64,000 nt of DNA, taken from positions 248,001-312,000 of the forward strand of contig JACZZP010000012.1 of NCBI GenBank assembly GCA_015183035.1, given 5' to 3'. This document shows positions 31,396 through 45,500 of the stretch, piece by piece (position 1 is the stretch's first letter; every line of letters begins with the position of its first letter). The notes under the pieces are model-generated. The model was not told the DNA's origin. It saw only the letters and a list, made by a program, of their open reading frames with translations, and ran no database searches. This DNA comes from Meloidogyne chitwoodi. Taxonomy: Eukaryota > Nematoda > Chromadorea > Rhabditida > Meloidogynidae. A program made the position numbers and the translations under genes.

Positions 31396-34224
31396 ATGGG
31401 TATCAAAATAATTTTATCGGTCTACAACATCGGACCAATTTTACCGATAATAACAATTATTCTCTTCAGATTTATTCAAGGTTAATTTTTTATTAAAAAA
31501 ATCTTAATAATTATTTTGATTTTATTAATCACACAATTATTAATATTTAATCAATATTTTTCGTAATTATCGCCGCATTATTTAGTTTATCATTTATTTA
31601 TTAACTACTTAAATTTTAATAATTATTTTTGATCAATAGCCATTTCTTATATACTTTTAATTGTTTAAAAAATATTTTTAATAATAAATATTAAGCTTCA
31701 AAAGAGACAGTCCTTCTTAAAACTCATCACCCAACAGTATTATCAGCAGCAAGTTTTGTAGATGAGTCAATACTCCGTCGTAAACGTCTTGAAGCAAATG
31801 TAGCTGCTGTTAGACATCATTTGCAACAACAAAGAGATGTGCAAGTTGAAAATGTTGGTGGTCTTCTGGGTCCACTACCCTCAATTAATACAATAAATGA
31901 TTTATCCGGAAGGGTAAAAATTAAATTGACTATAAATTGTAATTCTTAATTGAAAGTTTTACAAATTCTGACTATTACAAGTTGTAATTCTGAAATGAAA
32001 AAATTTTATTACAAATTGTAATTCCGCAGTAAAAGTTTATTTTAAATTCTGATTATTACAAATTGTAATTCCGTATATTAAAGGTTTATTTTAAATTCTG
32101 ATTATTACAAATTGTATTCGTAAAGAAAGCAGAATTACAATTTCATAAAAACAGAAAAACAATTTAAGCAATCTCCTAACAATTTACAACCTATCTTGGC
32201 GGAACAACAAAATCAACAACAAAGTGTGATAGCACCTACAATTCCCTCCGCATTTTCAGCTCTCCCACCAGCTTCAACACCTCCTATAGGCTATCAACTA
32301 CAGCAACAATCCACTGAGGTTTGAATATATTTTAATTTTTATTTAAAATTATACATTTTGAAGATTTATGCACGTCTTGGACAAAACCAACAAACTTCAG
32401 TTTCTACTGCAGAAGAGAATTATCAGACTTTAGCACCTTCTATAACACCTATTTCAACAGATACAATTGTACCATCTTCCGGTTATGAGAATTTAGAGAC
32501 TCCTCCTACACAACAAATTGTATGTTTTTCTTATCTTATTTTAACGAAAAATGTTTTTTTTTAATTTTATTATCTTAAATATTTGTAAAGAATTATTAGA
32601 ATCGCACAAAACGCATAATACGCAGCACTGCACAGAAACAATCACCAGCTTTGCTTCGTTGTTTGCAAGAGGCTGCTCTTTTTGATTCAATTGCACAAAA
32701 CCCACAAGCACCTTTAGCACCACCTGTTAGGGCAAAAGCACAGGCACCCTCACATCGTATTAATGTAGACATTTTACCATTGAAGAAGTCTATAAATGGT
32801 GTCTAATTTAATAAAATCTTTTCAAATAATTTTATGCTTTATTAACTAATTAATAAGCACTAAATTTCAAGTACTTAATAACCGTGTTTTTGGTCATCGT
32901 AATCATCAAATAGATTCTGAATATTCATCTGGTCCACCACACCCTCCTTCTATACACCCACCACCGTCAGTTCATCGTCCTAATGTAAGACCTTCTGGAG
33001 GACAATTTTTTGTACCAGCATCTACTCAAGGAGGTGCAGACTTTCAACATCCTCAACAGTTTTTACCACCACCATCACAACATGTCACCAAATTTTCTCA
33101 TGGCGGAACAAATCCTCAAGAAGCTGGTTCCTTCAGTGGGTCAACGAAAAATTCAAATTTGCCTTCAATGATTAGTATAGGAGGACAAAAAGGGGTGAGT
33201 TAATAGCGTGATTTTTGCACATTTCCATGCTTTCTTAATTTTTGCAGCACATGCCATCCATCAGCAGTTTCAATTTGCCACCTAGTACAAATGTATAGCT
33301 ACACAAAAAAAATTTTTTTTATTATTTTTATAAATAATTAAAGGCACATCGTTATTATTACCCACCGAGAATTCCACTTCCACTACCAACATGTTTTCAC
33401 AATCCCACAGGATACCCTTGTTGTAATCCAAGTAATTATTATTAAATTAATAGATAAATATAAAATTAAATTTTAAATCAGAACTAAACGATTTAATTGT
33501 GGAGACATATACTTCATTAGAGAGCAAGCCTCGTTTTCATACATGTTTATTTTTTTTTAATTATTTTTTTTTAATTTTTTCTTATTTTTTTTTTAATTTT
33601 TTAAGGTAATATAAATGCTATTGCACAACATTTACAAATTAGAGCTGAGACTAGGTTTTGTTTTTTATATTTAATTTTTATAGCTAATTTTGTATAATTA
33701 ATTAATAGATTTAACACTTCATTTGAGACTGTAGCTGCTTTTGACGATTTTGCACAAAAGGTGATTTTATTAAATTTGTCCAAATTGATATTTTAAATAT
33801 AAAGTAAAATTAATATAAAATTTTTAAAGATTCATTTTGCCGGTGATCTTGTTTGTAAAGTTGAGTTGGGTGGGAAGTAAGTAGCTATCTTTTTTTTATT
33901 TTTTCTTATTGTTAGATATATGCTTGCCTATGCAACAGTCAAAGATGTTTCAAAAGTTCTCACCGCTGAAACTGGTGACCAACAGCAGCAACAAGAAGGT
34001 AACGGTGGACATGAAGAGGCAGCAGGAACTTTAGCTGGAAGACGAAAAAAACGTCAAATTGAAATAAATAATTCAGGTAAATCTAATATAAATTATTCTT
34101 ATAGCATTATTTTTATTAATAATTATTAAAAATATTTAAATTAATTTTTTAATTTTCAGTTTATGGGCCAGAACTTCCAAAACCTTTCAACGATTTATCT
34201 AGACATTATTCAATGTGGGTATAA
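31396..34224 (+). CDS. Ground-like (GRL) domain secreted protein
   Basis: The start at 31396 gives a hydrophobic leader, MGIKIILSVYNIGPILPII. The middle is a long Pro/Gln/Ser-rich disordered region with His-Pro stretches such as GPPHPPSIHPPPSVHRP. The C-terminal part, assembled from short exons at about 33340-34080, reads CCNPKLNDLIVETYT, HTCNINAIAQHLQIRAE, FETVAAFDDFAQKIHFAGD and LVCKVELGGKYMLAYAT. Cys spacing, central amphipathic helix and final strand match the nematode ground-like domain, found in Hedgehog-related secreted proteins and usually linked to cuticle or extracellular matrix. A basic GRRKKRQ stretch follows. The stop is TAA at 34222. A TTCTGATT array lies in an intron at 31920-32130. 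Function beyond the family is unknown. Confidence 0.8.
31920..32130. repeat. ATTCTGATTATTACAAATTG tandem repeats in intron
   Basis: Units of about 55-60 bp with ATTACAAATTGTAATTC and TTTTAAATTCTGATT repeat three to four times in an intron of the ground-like gene. Confidence 0.8.
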
Positions 34225-36812
34225 AAGGAAAAATAATTAATTTAACTTATATTCCTAATTAAAAAATTACTAAATTTTACATCAAACTTATTAATAATTA
34301 ATATTCATATTTTCTAATAATTTTATAATTTTTGTTAATAATTTGTTTTGTAATATAAAATTGTAGACATAATTGAGAATGATTATTTATTTAATTTTAC
34401 ACTGCCGGAAATTCTGATTAATTTTACAATTACTGAAATTCTGAATAAGCTTTTACAATTCCAGAAATTCTGATTAATTTTACAATTACGGAAATTCTGA
34501 TTTTTTACAATTCCGGAAATTCTGATTAGGTTTTACTATTCCGGAAATTCTGAATAAATTTTGCTATTCCGGAAATTCTGATTATGTTTTACTATTCCGG
34601 AAATTCTGAATAAATTTTGCTATTCCGGAAATTCTGTTTACTTTTTACAATATGTAATATTTTTACAAAGACATAAATTCTTTTCCATTTTCTTTTTTTT
34701 GAGTTATAAAATTCTGATTATTTCCGGAATTTAGTTTCTTTTGCTTATTTAATTAGAAACTTTTATTAAAACTTTCCTTTTTCATATGCCGCCTAAATTG
34801 CCTCTTCAAAAAATAATCAAATTAAAATTTAAAAGTGTCTTCTCTTTATTTTTTTAATTTAATCAGAAAATGAATATAGTAGCATTTTTGATATTTTTAA
34901 ATAAAAGTAGTATCAGAGGCGGCAATTTTCAAATGGAAAAATTGAGGTAAATATTATAAACTTTATACTTTCAACTAAAAATTTTCTTCTTATTTAAATA
35001 ATCCTTTTGGTTTAAAAAAAGTGTTAAAAATAAAGAAAAATTGCCGAAATTTTGATATATTTTTTGATTGATTTTATATTTTAATAAAAAAATTTTTTTT
35101 AATATTTTTAGTAAATATTTTATTTTTAAGAATATTATCAGTAAATTATTATTTTTAGTCATATCACCCCACAAAAATATTTGTTAATTTTCTCTGATCA
35201 TACACAATTTTGTATTATTTACTCTTCTTCTTTTATAACCTCTTTTTTAGACTTATTAATTAATAATAAAATAAATATAATGGGCAAAAGTAAAAGTTAT
35301 ACTAATACACATATTTGGGTGCCGTCGGGGAAGAATACAAAAAAATTTGGGAGAAGTAATATTATTTTTTCTTATCAGTGGTTAAAACAAAATATTACTT
35401 AGGTCTTCTTTTTTTTCCAAGTTAAACTATAAACTATAATAAAATAACAAAAATATGTCCAAAAAATGCTAAAATTGATTAAAGTAATGAATGAAATAAT
35501 GCACATATGTTAAAATTAATAAAATAAATTTTTATAAAATTAATAATTATAATTCAGTTAAGATTTTAAAAAATTTTTTTGAATAATTTTCAAAAGTAAG
35601 CCAATTAACGTTTTTAACTCAATGATCATAAAATTAAATTTCTTTTGGACTTTAATCGTCCAATCTTTTTCAATAAAAAAATAGCATTTCAAAAATATTT
35701 ATTTGTTTACCAGTTCGTTAAAAATAAAAAATTAAATAATAATAAATTAGCCAATCAAAGCTATGCTAATATAAAAAGAAATGTAGGGGGTGGAGTCTAT
35801 TTTAGCGCAATCCTTGTTTGTTTTACTACAGTTAATAAATATGAGTTTGTGTATTTATAAATTGGGCAACTAAAATATATAAATATTTTTGAGAATATAA
35901 GGGATTGCTTGAAATGAGACGACTACATAAAGTTGATTGGTTTTAATTAATTATAAAAGAAAAATCTATTTATTTTTTCACATATTGCTTCTTGTGATTA
36001 TTTATATTTATTGTTGACTAAAAGCATTATGTTTATTTGTCACAATATATTTAGAAATATTTACAATTCTGATTTTTAATATGCTATAATTTTAATTTTT
36101 CAAGCATTTGTTTTTTACAAATCAGAATTTACTGAACAGAATAAAAATTCTGTTTTGTACTTTTTAACAAAAATTCTGATTTGTAATTTTATTTTACAAA
36201 ATGTAGTTATATGTTTTTTACAAAACAGAATTTACTGAACGGAATAAAATTCTGATTTGTACTTTTATTGGTTTGAGTAGGGAAACATGGTTTATTTTAA
36301 ATATTAAATAGATAATTTTGAAATATTATACTTAAATATAATATAATTATTTTAAGAAAATAAAAATTTGTTTGACTGATAATATATTTTACCAAAAACA
36401 TTTAATATAATAATTTTATTTTATCCGGACCCAGTTTTCACACCCTCCGCCTACAAATAATCAGTGCCCTATTCTAGATTAGATAAAAAATGATTTTATC
36501 TAATTTTTATTAAAAAAATAAATTTTTGATTAAATTAAAAACAATAATCTTAGAATACTGATAATGGCATAATTTTAATAAGATAAACAACCATTTGTAA
36601 ATATTTGTTTTTATGTATTATTCGATTTTTAATCAATATTTATTGATTTTTATGTAAATGTCGCTTTGTTATTTTTTAATTTAGAAGATTTTAGTCTGAC
36701 TAATTTCCTAAGACAATATAATATTCTCATTTTTTTGATTTTTTAAAATTACATTTTTTGAGTAATTTTTTATTATTTTAGAGTTTAAGACTTTAAAAAA
36801 TTAAAATTTATT
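34225..36812. other. Large intergenic region, ground-like to GATA gene
   Basis: The array TTCCGGAAATTCTGATTA fills about 34400-34640. A palindromic TTACAAATCAGAATTTACTG region lies at 36060-36260. Open frames at 34971-35174, 35181-35402 and 35645-35860 are short, Lys/Asn/Ile/Phe-rich and unsupported by splice context. The one containing MGKSKSYTNTHIWVPSGK (35280-35402) is the least random-looking, but I recognise no family. The GATA gene promoter must lie in the right part. Confidence 0.5.
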
Positions 36813-39371
36813 ATGAGCACTCCTTCACTTTGTTATGGTGATTCTTCATCTACAACAATTCCATTAAATGTAGATACTCAATTTATTAATAGTAATAATG
36901 GAGCTTTTAATAACTATGGAAATCCAGATCAATCAACTGCTGTTTATTATGCTTTTGAACCGCTTGGATTGAACGGATGGGAGTATGTGATTATTTTGCT
37001 TTTTTTTTAATTTCAAAAATTAGCTAAAATTTAAATATAATCATCAATATTTAGATGGCCTTCTTTTAATGTGCCAATGGTAGAACCTCAACTATTTATT
37101 CCTCAACAAGATGTTTCATCTGCATCAAATTCTCAATTAATTCCAATTCAATATCATGATATGTCTATGGTATTAGTTGGAAATACAAACAATGGAATAT
37201 TACACCAACAACAATTAAGCGATGAATGCACAGCTTGCGGAAGATTATTTGATCATTTGGGAAAAGATGCGCTGGGGTACGTTTGTAAATTTATTCTGAT
37301 TTTTACGCTTATTTTTTACAAACTTACAAATTATTTTATGAAATAAACATAGATATTCTATATGCGATAATTGCGCACATGCTGCCACCGTACTGCATGC
37401 TCAACAACAGCATCAGGTAATTGAAAAATATTAGTAAAATTTTACAAACTTGTTTTTTGTTTGTAAAACTTTAAGATTTATAAAATTGAAATTGTAAAGT
37501 ATTATGTTAAACATTTATTTGCAAAAACATGAAATTGTAAAAACATGAGTATTTGTAAAAAATGATCTTAAGTAATAAAATTTTTTAATAAATGTTCAAA
37601 CTTAAGACTCATTATATTATGGATCTTGGACAAGTTTGTGAATCATCATGCCCTTCCTCTTCCTACAACAACTCAACCGGTGAAGTTTTGCAACAAAATA
37701 ATCTCATGCAACAAAGTATTGGTGGAATGATGGTATTTTTTAAATAAATTTTTTATTTTCAAATTATTTTACAATTTAAGCAACCACCCCCACCACTACA
37801 ACAACAACATTTTTGTAATCCTGAATATATGTTTCCGCCTCCTCAACAACATCCACCAATTGCAACACAATTATCCCCTTTAAATTCTGTTAATTTTACA
37901 AATTTAAATCATAATAAAGTTAGAGGGAGAAGGCCTAATGTTAATAATTGTGGAAAAAAAGGATTACAGAAAACAGGTAAAATTTTTGAAATATCTCAAT
38001 TTATTCATTTCAGGAGCAAAAACATCCAAATCTTGTGAAAAATTGATAGATTCTAATTTGGATGAATCTTGTTCTGATTCAATTTCTATGGTAATAATTT
38101 TTCCAAACTAAAACTTTTTATTTCAAAATTAATATTTTTTATTTAAGAATTGCCAAACTACTATGCCTACACAAAAAAGGCAGAATTTAGTATGTAGTAA
38201 TTGTAATGGACAAAATACTACACTTTGGAGGAGAAATCAAAATGGAGAGCCTGTATGCAAGTAAATAAAATTTTATTTTTATTTATGGGGTGGACCAACT
38301 GGTTTTTTATTTTTATAAATTTTTATTAAATATTATTTGAAGTGCCTGTGGTCTATACTATAAATTACATAGAATAGCTCGACCTATGACAATGAAGAAA
38401 GAAACAGTTCAAACTAGGTTTGAAAAAAAATATTTTCTAAATAATTTTCAATTTTATTTAGAAAAAGAAAACCTAGATCAATGGGAAAAATAAATAAGAA
38501 AGAAAATAAAATGGTAATTTTTTAAGTTAAAAATTGATTTTTTATAAAAATGTTTTAAAACTAAGTAAAAAAATAATATTATATTTTAAAAAAATAAAAG
38601 TCTGAGGATATTTAAAACATTTAAAAAATTAATTGAAACAATGAAGAACAATAAAAAAGAAATAAAAAATAAATATGAATAAAAAATGTCCATCGCCGAG
38701 TTATTTGAAAAGAGAATAAATTACTGAATCAAATAAGTTTTGATAAAAAATTTATAGGTTTGTTTTTGAGATAAAATTTTTTAATTAAAAAGTATTTTTT
38801 ATTAATTACTATATTTGCAAAATATTTTTTTATAAAATAAAATTTTTTGTTTAATAAATTTTAATTTTTTACTTCATGTATATTTGGTGAATAAAAATTT
38901 TTTTGTTTAGTTAGATAAGACAAATTTAAAAAATGTTAACAGGTACTTATTATAGAAATTAAAATACTTTATTAGTTTTAATTAGTGATCGGCCGAATTC
39001 GAATATTCGATCGAATAATTCGAAATTATTCGATTTTTTGGCGTTTGTCTCGTTATTTTTGCAAATTTGGTATAATGTAAAAGGAAATAGTGTGTGTCAG
39101 AGTATAAAATAATTTTATATTCACTATCTCTTCTTTTTAGAAAGTATTTCCTTTTTTCTAGGGTAGGGGACGATTCACAGAGTTGGCCGATTCACTTACA
39201 CTTTATCCTTCTTTTTATGTTAATTCAACAACTATGGTAGAAAATAGAGAACAATTTCAACAAACAAAACATGAAGAAACAACAACTATGTTTGCGCATA
39301 ATTATGATGTTTTGCCGGTTGATTTAGTTGAAAAAAAACTTATTAATTTAGAAGGGTGTGAGCATAGTTAA
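36813..39371 (+). CDS. GATA-type zinc-finger transcription factor with degenerate N-finger
   Basis: Nuclear DNA-binding regulator. It opens [14 protein letters not shown] and carries Gln/Pro-rich activation-like segments. Two zinc fingers follow. The first, [13 protein letters not shown]...CDNC (about 37228-37380), keeps the four Cys but lacks the W-R-R DNA-contact core. The second, [18 protein letters not shown] then [16 protein letters not shown] (about 38191-38400), is canonical CX2C-X17-CX2C with a basic tail [14 protein letters not shown]. One intact C-terminal finger plus a decayed N-finger fits the elt-1/elt-2 range of nematode GATA factors; I cannot assign a specific orthologue. The last exon 39162-39371 joins in phase after KENKM. 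It is tail-to-tail with the next gene (181 bp between stops). Confidence 0.88.
38990..39045. repeat. Clustered TTCGAATATTCGA palindromes in intron
   Basis: CGAATTCGAATATTCGATCG and following TTCGAAATTATTCGA copies form short self-complementary repeats inside the last GATA-gene intron. Confidence 0.5.
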
Positions 39372-39552
39372 AAAATTTTTTTGTATTTTTATGTATTTTA
39401 GTTTTTTAAATTTTTTCCTTAATTCTGTTAATTAATTTTTGTGTAAAAATTTAATTAAAGTTTTTTCCAAAAATTGTTACAAAGAAAGAATATTTAAATA
39501 TATCACCATAAATCAAAAATAATTTTTTGAACGTGTCCATTAAAAAAAATAT

Positions 39553-40837
39553 TTATTCCTTTTTTTCATCATTTGTCACATTATTAAAACGTTGACGAAG
39601 CTCATTAATTTTGACTGAAGCACCAGACATATCTAGAATATTTAAATTGAAAATATTTTTTTTAAGAATGAAGCAAAAATTAAAAACCTTGTTTTTGTTT
39701 TTGATTTTTCTCATCAGAAGTTGTAGCAACAGCGTTAAACTTAGCGATTAAATTGGAAACAGTATCTGCAGAAAGTTTTGAATATTTTAAGCAATGTTTT
39801 AAATAATATTTTTAACAATGTTTTTTGTAATAATGTTTTAAACAATGTTTTAAACAATGTTTTACAATGTTTTACAATGTTTTAAGCAATGTTTTTAACA
39901 ATGTTTTAAACAATGCTTGAACCAATTAATAAAAAAATTTTGAAATATAAATTTTATTTACTTTTGGAGCGTATTTGTTCAAATAACTTTTGTTCACAAT
40001 CTGTTGATTTTTGTGTTTGTAATTGTGGTTGTGTTGTTTTTGTTGAAAGATTGTCTTCAATTTTTAAATTTGCAAACTTAGATGTTTCAACATTTTCTTT
40101 TGTGTTTTTTGTTGAAATAACATCCGGTGGGAGTGTTTGAGGTTGTGGTGAAGGTTTTAAATTTTCTTCTTCCTCTTCAAAATTCATCCCTTTTGAAGAA
40201 ACATTTTCAATTTCATTTTCCCTTTCAATGGTTAAATATCCCTTAGTTTCATCTTCAATTTCATTTTCAAGTTGATTAAGCTCATGATCAATTTCACTTG
40301 AAAATCGGTTTGATGCTGAAACAGCGAAATTTTCTAGAAGAATAAAAACGTCATTTAAAATTTAACTTTTAATTTTTAAATCAACCCTGAGTAGTATAAG
40401 GCAGTTCTTGTTGACCATATGAAGTAACACTAATCTTAAACATTATGGTGGAAAAAATAATTTTCAAACTAAAATGTTTTACCTAGACGAAAATATTGTA
40501 ATGTTTTTTGAGTCAGTTTCTTTTGTTTTGTAAAACTTTTCCGTAAATTTTTGTAAAGTTTTTTTAATAGATTTGAAAAAAAATGTTTTTGTAAATAATA
40601 TTTAGTTGTTATAAAATCAAAACTAAAAACATTTTAATAACTCACATCAACTGGCAAGTCCTCTTCTTGAACAACATTATCATCTATCAAATTTCTATTT
40701 CGTCCATAATTAAAAGATCGTTCATCCTCTTCATCTTCAAAAGAAAATGAAGATGAATCACGTAAATGCCGTTGTTTTTCATTTTTGGCAGTCAAAAAAG
40801 CTTCTTCGGTTACAATTTCATCGTTGTTGCTCATCAT
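39553..40837 (-). CDS. Acidic, probably disordered protein of unknown function
   Basis: The start at 40837 reads MMSNNDEIVTEEAFLTAK. Exons then join through SVTSYGQQELPYTTQ, a long Glu/Ser/Thr-rich stretch (DHELNQLENEIEDETKG onward) and two short 3' exons, VSNLIAKFNAVATTSDEK and DMSGASVKINELRQRFNN, ending NDEKKE with TAA at 39553-39555. No catalytic domain, signal peptide or membrane segment is visible. The two C-terminal segments look like short amphipathic helices of a kind found in scaffold or cytoskeletal proteins. I do not recognise the family. Introns hold ACAATGTTTTAAACAATG-type repeats (39790-39915). It is divergent from the helicase gene, 1.7 kb away. Confidence 0.7.
39785..39920. 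repeat. CAATGTTTTAAACAATGTTTT tandem repeat in intron
   Basis: About eight 12-17-bp units with the core CAATGTTTTA fill the intron between the two last parts of the acidic-protein gene. Confidence 0.85.
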
Positions 40838-42541
40838 TAATCTATAATATAATTTTATAAAATTATTTATAAATAATTATTCAATTGATAAGAAAAGTGT
40901 AAATGAATAATTTTTTAATTTTGTCTATATTGATATAGAACTGTGTATATAATACGAGAAAATTGTTTATCTCTCGTTGTGATTTAGTAAGCAAGAGGAA
41001 AAGCGAACATTAAGGAATTTTTTATATTTTGCTGATGATATTGTGGTAATAAAAAGAAAGAAAGAAATATCTAGCAGCGATTAAATTTTAAAAAATAGAA
41101 AAATTTTAAAAATTGGTTAAGAAATTTTACTGTCTTTTGTATTTTTGTCGAAAATTAATTGTAAAATACTTAAGCAGAAACTTTTTGTAAAAACATTTTG
41201 TAATTATAGAAACATTTTGTAAAAACATTTTTGTATAAACATTTTGTAAAAACATTTTTGTATAAAGAGTTTGTAAAAACTTTTTTCGTAAAAACATTAT
41301 TATAAAAACATTTAATAAAACATTTTATTTACAATGTATTAACAAGCTAAAATGTTTTACAATTGCTAAACTAAAATGTTTTTGTTTTTTTAACACAAAC
41401 ATACACCAACAACTTAGAAATATGTAAACAAACAATTTGTAAAACATTTACAGTTTATTAAATCTAAATTTTTGAAAGAAACATTTGTTATGATGTATAA
41501 ACATTCTATGAAACATAAATATTTACAAAAATGTTTATAGAAAAATGTTTTTCTCATTTTTAAATATAAATTTAAAAATGCGAAAAAAATACAAAATAAT
41601 TTATAAATTTATATATACATATCTTAATCATCAAATGTTCGCTTAAACATTCTAAGAGCAATGTTTTTATTTATGGGACATAATTTTGTGGCGATGACTA
41701 ATAAAGGGAAAAGAAAATTTTTGTTTGTGTGACTAGCTGCTGTTTAGAAAATGGTTATAGGGGTATAATGGATGAAGAATGACTTGTGGGAATTAAAGAT
41801 TGATTTGTATATATTTATTTATTTTTATAAAAGTGGCTAAAATGAGATTTAATTTGAGATAAAATTGGTTCAAAATTCTCTGGAATTAATCTGACCTTTT
41901 CTGGGGTAGAGTGATGTATGAATAAAACAATAAATTAAAATATTATCAATAAATAAAATATTTTTAGTGTTTAAATAAATTTAAAAAATGCATAAGCTAT
42001 TCTATAGGGGAAAAATGAAAAAAAAGTGAAAAGAAATGAAAGGCAAAGCATGACATTATATATCTCTCACTCATCTGCTTATATTTATTATTCAATGTAT
42101 TTATTATAATTTATAGCTAGGAAAAAGCTTAGTTAATATGAAATGAAAAAACATTTATCAATAATTTTTAATTAAATTAAAAATAAGGTTTTCCAATTGT
42201 AATTTGTAAAACTTAATTGTAAAATATTTTACAAACTTGTCTTAGAAATTGTAAAACTTAAACTTTTAAATTAAATATTTATGTACTTAAATATTTAAAT
42301 AAATATTTATTTAATTAGTGACCATAGCTCTCAAATGTCCAGTGGAAATAGGCAGCTCTCTAATGGCTAGGCTAACTAATGTCTCGCTCTTTAGTACACA
42401 CTCTCTTTTTAAGCGCTATCTCTTTTAAATATTATTTAAAAAAATTTTTTTATTTTTTTAGCAAGACAGTTTTTTAATTTATTTTTTTTTAATATTTTAT
42501 TTAATTTCAGATAATTTAAAAATATTTAACAATTTTATTTA
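40838..42541. promoter_or_regulatory. Divergent intergenic region, acidic-protein / helicase genes
   Basis: This 1.7-kb region lies between head-to-head genes. It contains GTAAAAACATTTTTGTATAA-type tandem repeats (41200-41335), related CATTTT repeats to about 41560, and otherwise AT-rich DNA. Both promoters should be here. No named element is recognised and no additional gene is supported. Confidence 0.5.
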
Positions 42542-45500
42542 ATGGTAAGATTCAAGAAAGAAGATTATAAACGTTCTTGCAAACCGATTACGTTTGTTTT
42601 TTTTGTTTTTTTATTATATTTTGTTAACTCTTTTTATTCTAGTGGTGGTTTACTACTTGTTAATCCATTAGCAAGTTATCCCGAAGAATTAATTTATAAA
42701 CGTTTGCTTCGAAGGAAATTATCTGAAAAGAATGCTGATAATGTATCGCAGGTTTTTTTAATTATTGCATTTTTGAATATTAATTAGACCATGAAATAAT
42801 TATTTTTTAATTAAAAGGATAGTTTATTTTTCAGATAATTTTGGATGATTTAAAAATGGATCCAATTACAACGCCAGAATTTGTTCGAAAATTTCATCAC
42901 TTTAATCAAATCAATTGGGTGCAAGCCAAAGTATTTTTATTAATAAAATATTTTTAATTTTTGTTTAATATTTTTTATTTTTTTTAGTTTGATGCATTAG
43001 AAAATTCTTCAAAAGAATCTACACTTAAACATTTTAAATCGAACAATGGTGCACATTATTTCAAAATAAATGTAGATAAAAAATTTATTGATGCGAATAA
43101 ACTTCGCGAAAAGTGTCAATTGTTTGTTTGTGAAAATTTTTATAATATTGAAGCTAAGGGATATACGGTTTATTTTTTATTTAAAATTTTTTAAAATTTA
43201 AATTTGTGTATTTTTAGGGTTTTATTGATCAAATTTATGAAAGAGATTCTTTACTTATCGTCAAATTTTATTATAAAGATAATACTTCAAAATTTGATAC
43301 CTCTCAGGTTTAATTTAAAAATAATTTTTTAAATTTAAAAATAATTTTTTTTTTAATTTAAAAATAATTTTTAGAAATATCAAGTAATTGCAGTGCCTAC
43401 TTCTCTTGTTTTTGATACTCGTTGTCGTGTACTTGAAACAATGAATCTATTTCCAGGTAGATGGTCAGAATGTATTTTTCCTACACATCGAAAGGAGCTT
43501 TCTCAACAATTGGTATTTTAATTTATTTAGTTTAAGTTTTAAAAGAATTCTGTTTTATAAAACACAAATTCTGATTTTAAAATGTGTTTTGTCAAAAGTA
43601 ATATTCTGAAATTAAAATCAGAATTTAATTTTCTTAAAAAGTCTGATTTGTAAAAACATTTACAAATTCTGATATTTCTGTTTTCTAAAATTCTGATTTG
43701 TAAGAATATTTATTTTACAAATTCTGATTGTAAAAACATTTACAAATTCTGATTTATAAAAATTCTGATTTGTAAAAACATTTACAAATTCTACTAATAT
43801 AATACTATTAAAAATTATTAAGAATCAGAATAACTTTTTTACTTTATAGATTTCTTTGAGTGATTATGAATGTTTTGAAAGAGTATTTATTTCTTCAACA
43901 ATTTTTGCCACTAAACGAGAATTTAATGAAAAACAAAAAATAGCAATTCACTCAATTGTTTCTGGGTTACATGAACAATTGCCTTATATACTGTTTGGTC
44001 CACCAGGAACTGGAAAAACTGTAACTCTTGTTGAATCTGTTAGATTAATTTGTGAAAATAATTCAAATGCTAGAATTTTAATTTGTACACCTTCGAACAC
44101 TGCAGCGTATGAACTTAAATTTTTTTTAAATTAATTTTTGTATATTTTTTAGTGATGCTTTCACTCTTCGTTTAATGGCAACAAATTCATTCACTTCAGG
44201 CTCAATTCTTCGAATTTTTTCACTTTCAAAAAATGTATTTGAACAAAATCGTCTCTTGTTTGACGAAAATAAGGATGTTTTGTGTATAATGTTTGTTTAT
44301 TTTTTTAATTTATTTAATTCCGAATTTTTAAATCTTTTTAAATTTAATTTTGATTGAATAATAAAAACTCAAATTTAATCTCTCATATTTATTTTAGGGA
44401 TGCGCCAGAAGGCAGACAATTTGGTATTCCTCCAAGAAAAGAATTAATTGAAAAAAAGCGTGTATTAATTTGTACGTTGAATACCTCGACATATTTGGTA
44501 TTTTTTAAAGAAGAAATTTAATTAATAAAAATTAAATAAAATTTAATTTTTAAATAATAGATAAGTGGTGATTTGATTGATTGCTTTACTCATATATTTA
44601 TCGATGAAGCTGGTCAAGCAGATGAATTAGAAGCTCTTATTCCTATTGTTGGTCTTATGAGTTATTTTAATAAAAATACAAGAATTGTTCTGGCGGGAGA
44701 TCCGAAACAATTGGGGTCTGTTCAAACATGTTATCCATTGAAAAGTTTGGCAAAATGTGAGGAAAATTTAAAAATATTATACTAAAAATATTTTTTAATT
44801 TTATTTGAATTTTTAAATTAATTTTTTATATTTATTCTAGCAAAATCCCTAATTGAACGACTAACTGAATGCGGCAGAGAATATAAAAATTTCGATTTTG
44901 ACAAGTATAAATTAAAATTTAATTATTTTTTAATTTAATTTTTTTTTAGAAGAATAACAACAATGTTAGAAGACAATTATCGCTCACACCCTGTATTTTT
45001 AACAATTCCTTCGTCCCTTTATTATGGTGGAAAATTAAAAGCTTGTGCTCCTATTCATACAAGAAATACACTTTGCGATTGGGATGGTCTTCCCAATAAA
45101 AATGTATTTTTTTTTTTAGTTTTTTAATTTTTAAAAATTTTTTAAAGAATTTTCCTTTACTTTGGCACTCAACAGCTACACCAGAACAACGCGACTTGGA
45201 TAATAAATCTTATCAAAATCAACTTGAATGCAAAATTGTTTGCGATTATGTACAAAAATTAATTGAAGAAGCTAAAGTTAAATCAAAAGATATTGGAATA
45301 ATTACTCCTTATAGATATCAGGTAAGAAATCAGAATCTTTTATATTTTACATTTTTGTTTTAAAAAATTACAAATTCTGATTGTAAAAAATTACAAATTC
45401 TGATTTTAAAAAATTACAAATTCTGATTGTAAAAAATTACATTCTGATTTTAAAAAATTACATTCTGATTTTAAAAAATTACAAATTCTGATTGTAAAAA

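Noticed and set aside
35280..35402. Small gene MGKSKSYTNTHIWVPSGK...
   Set aside because: A lone 41-codon frame without recognisable family, splice context or neighbour support; mentioned only in the intergenic entry.
42592..42642. Apparent membrane segment near the helicase N-terminus ([17 protein letters not shown])
   Set aside because: It is a 51-nt GTTTGT...TTCTAG intron without stops; splicing gives an in-phase join [11 protein letters not shown].
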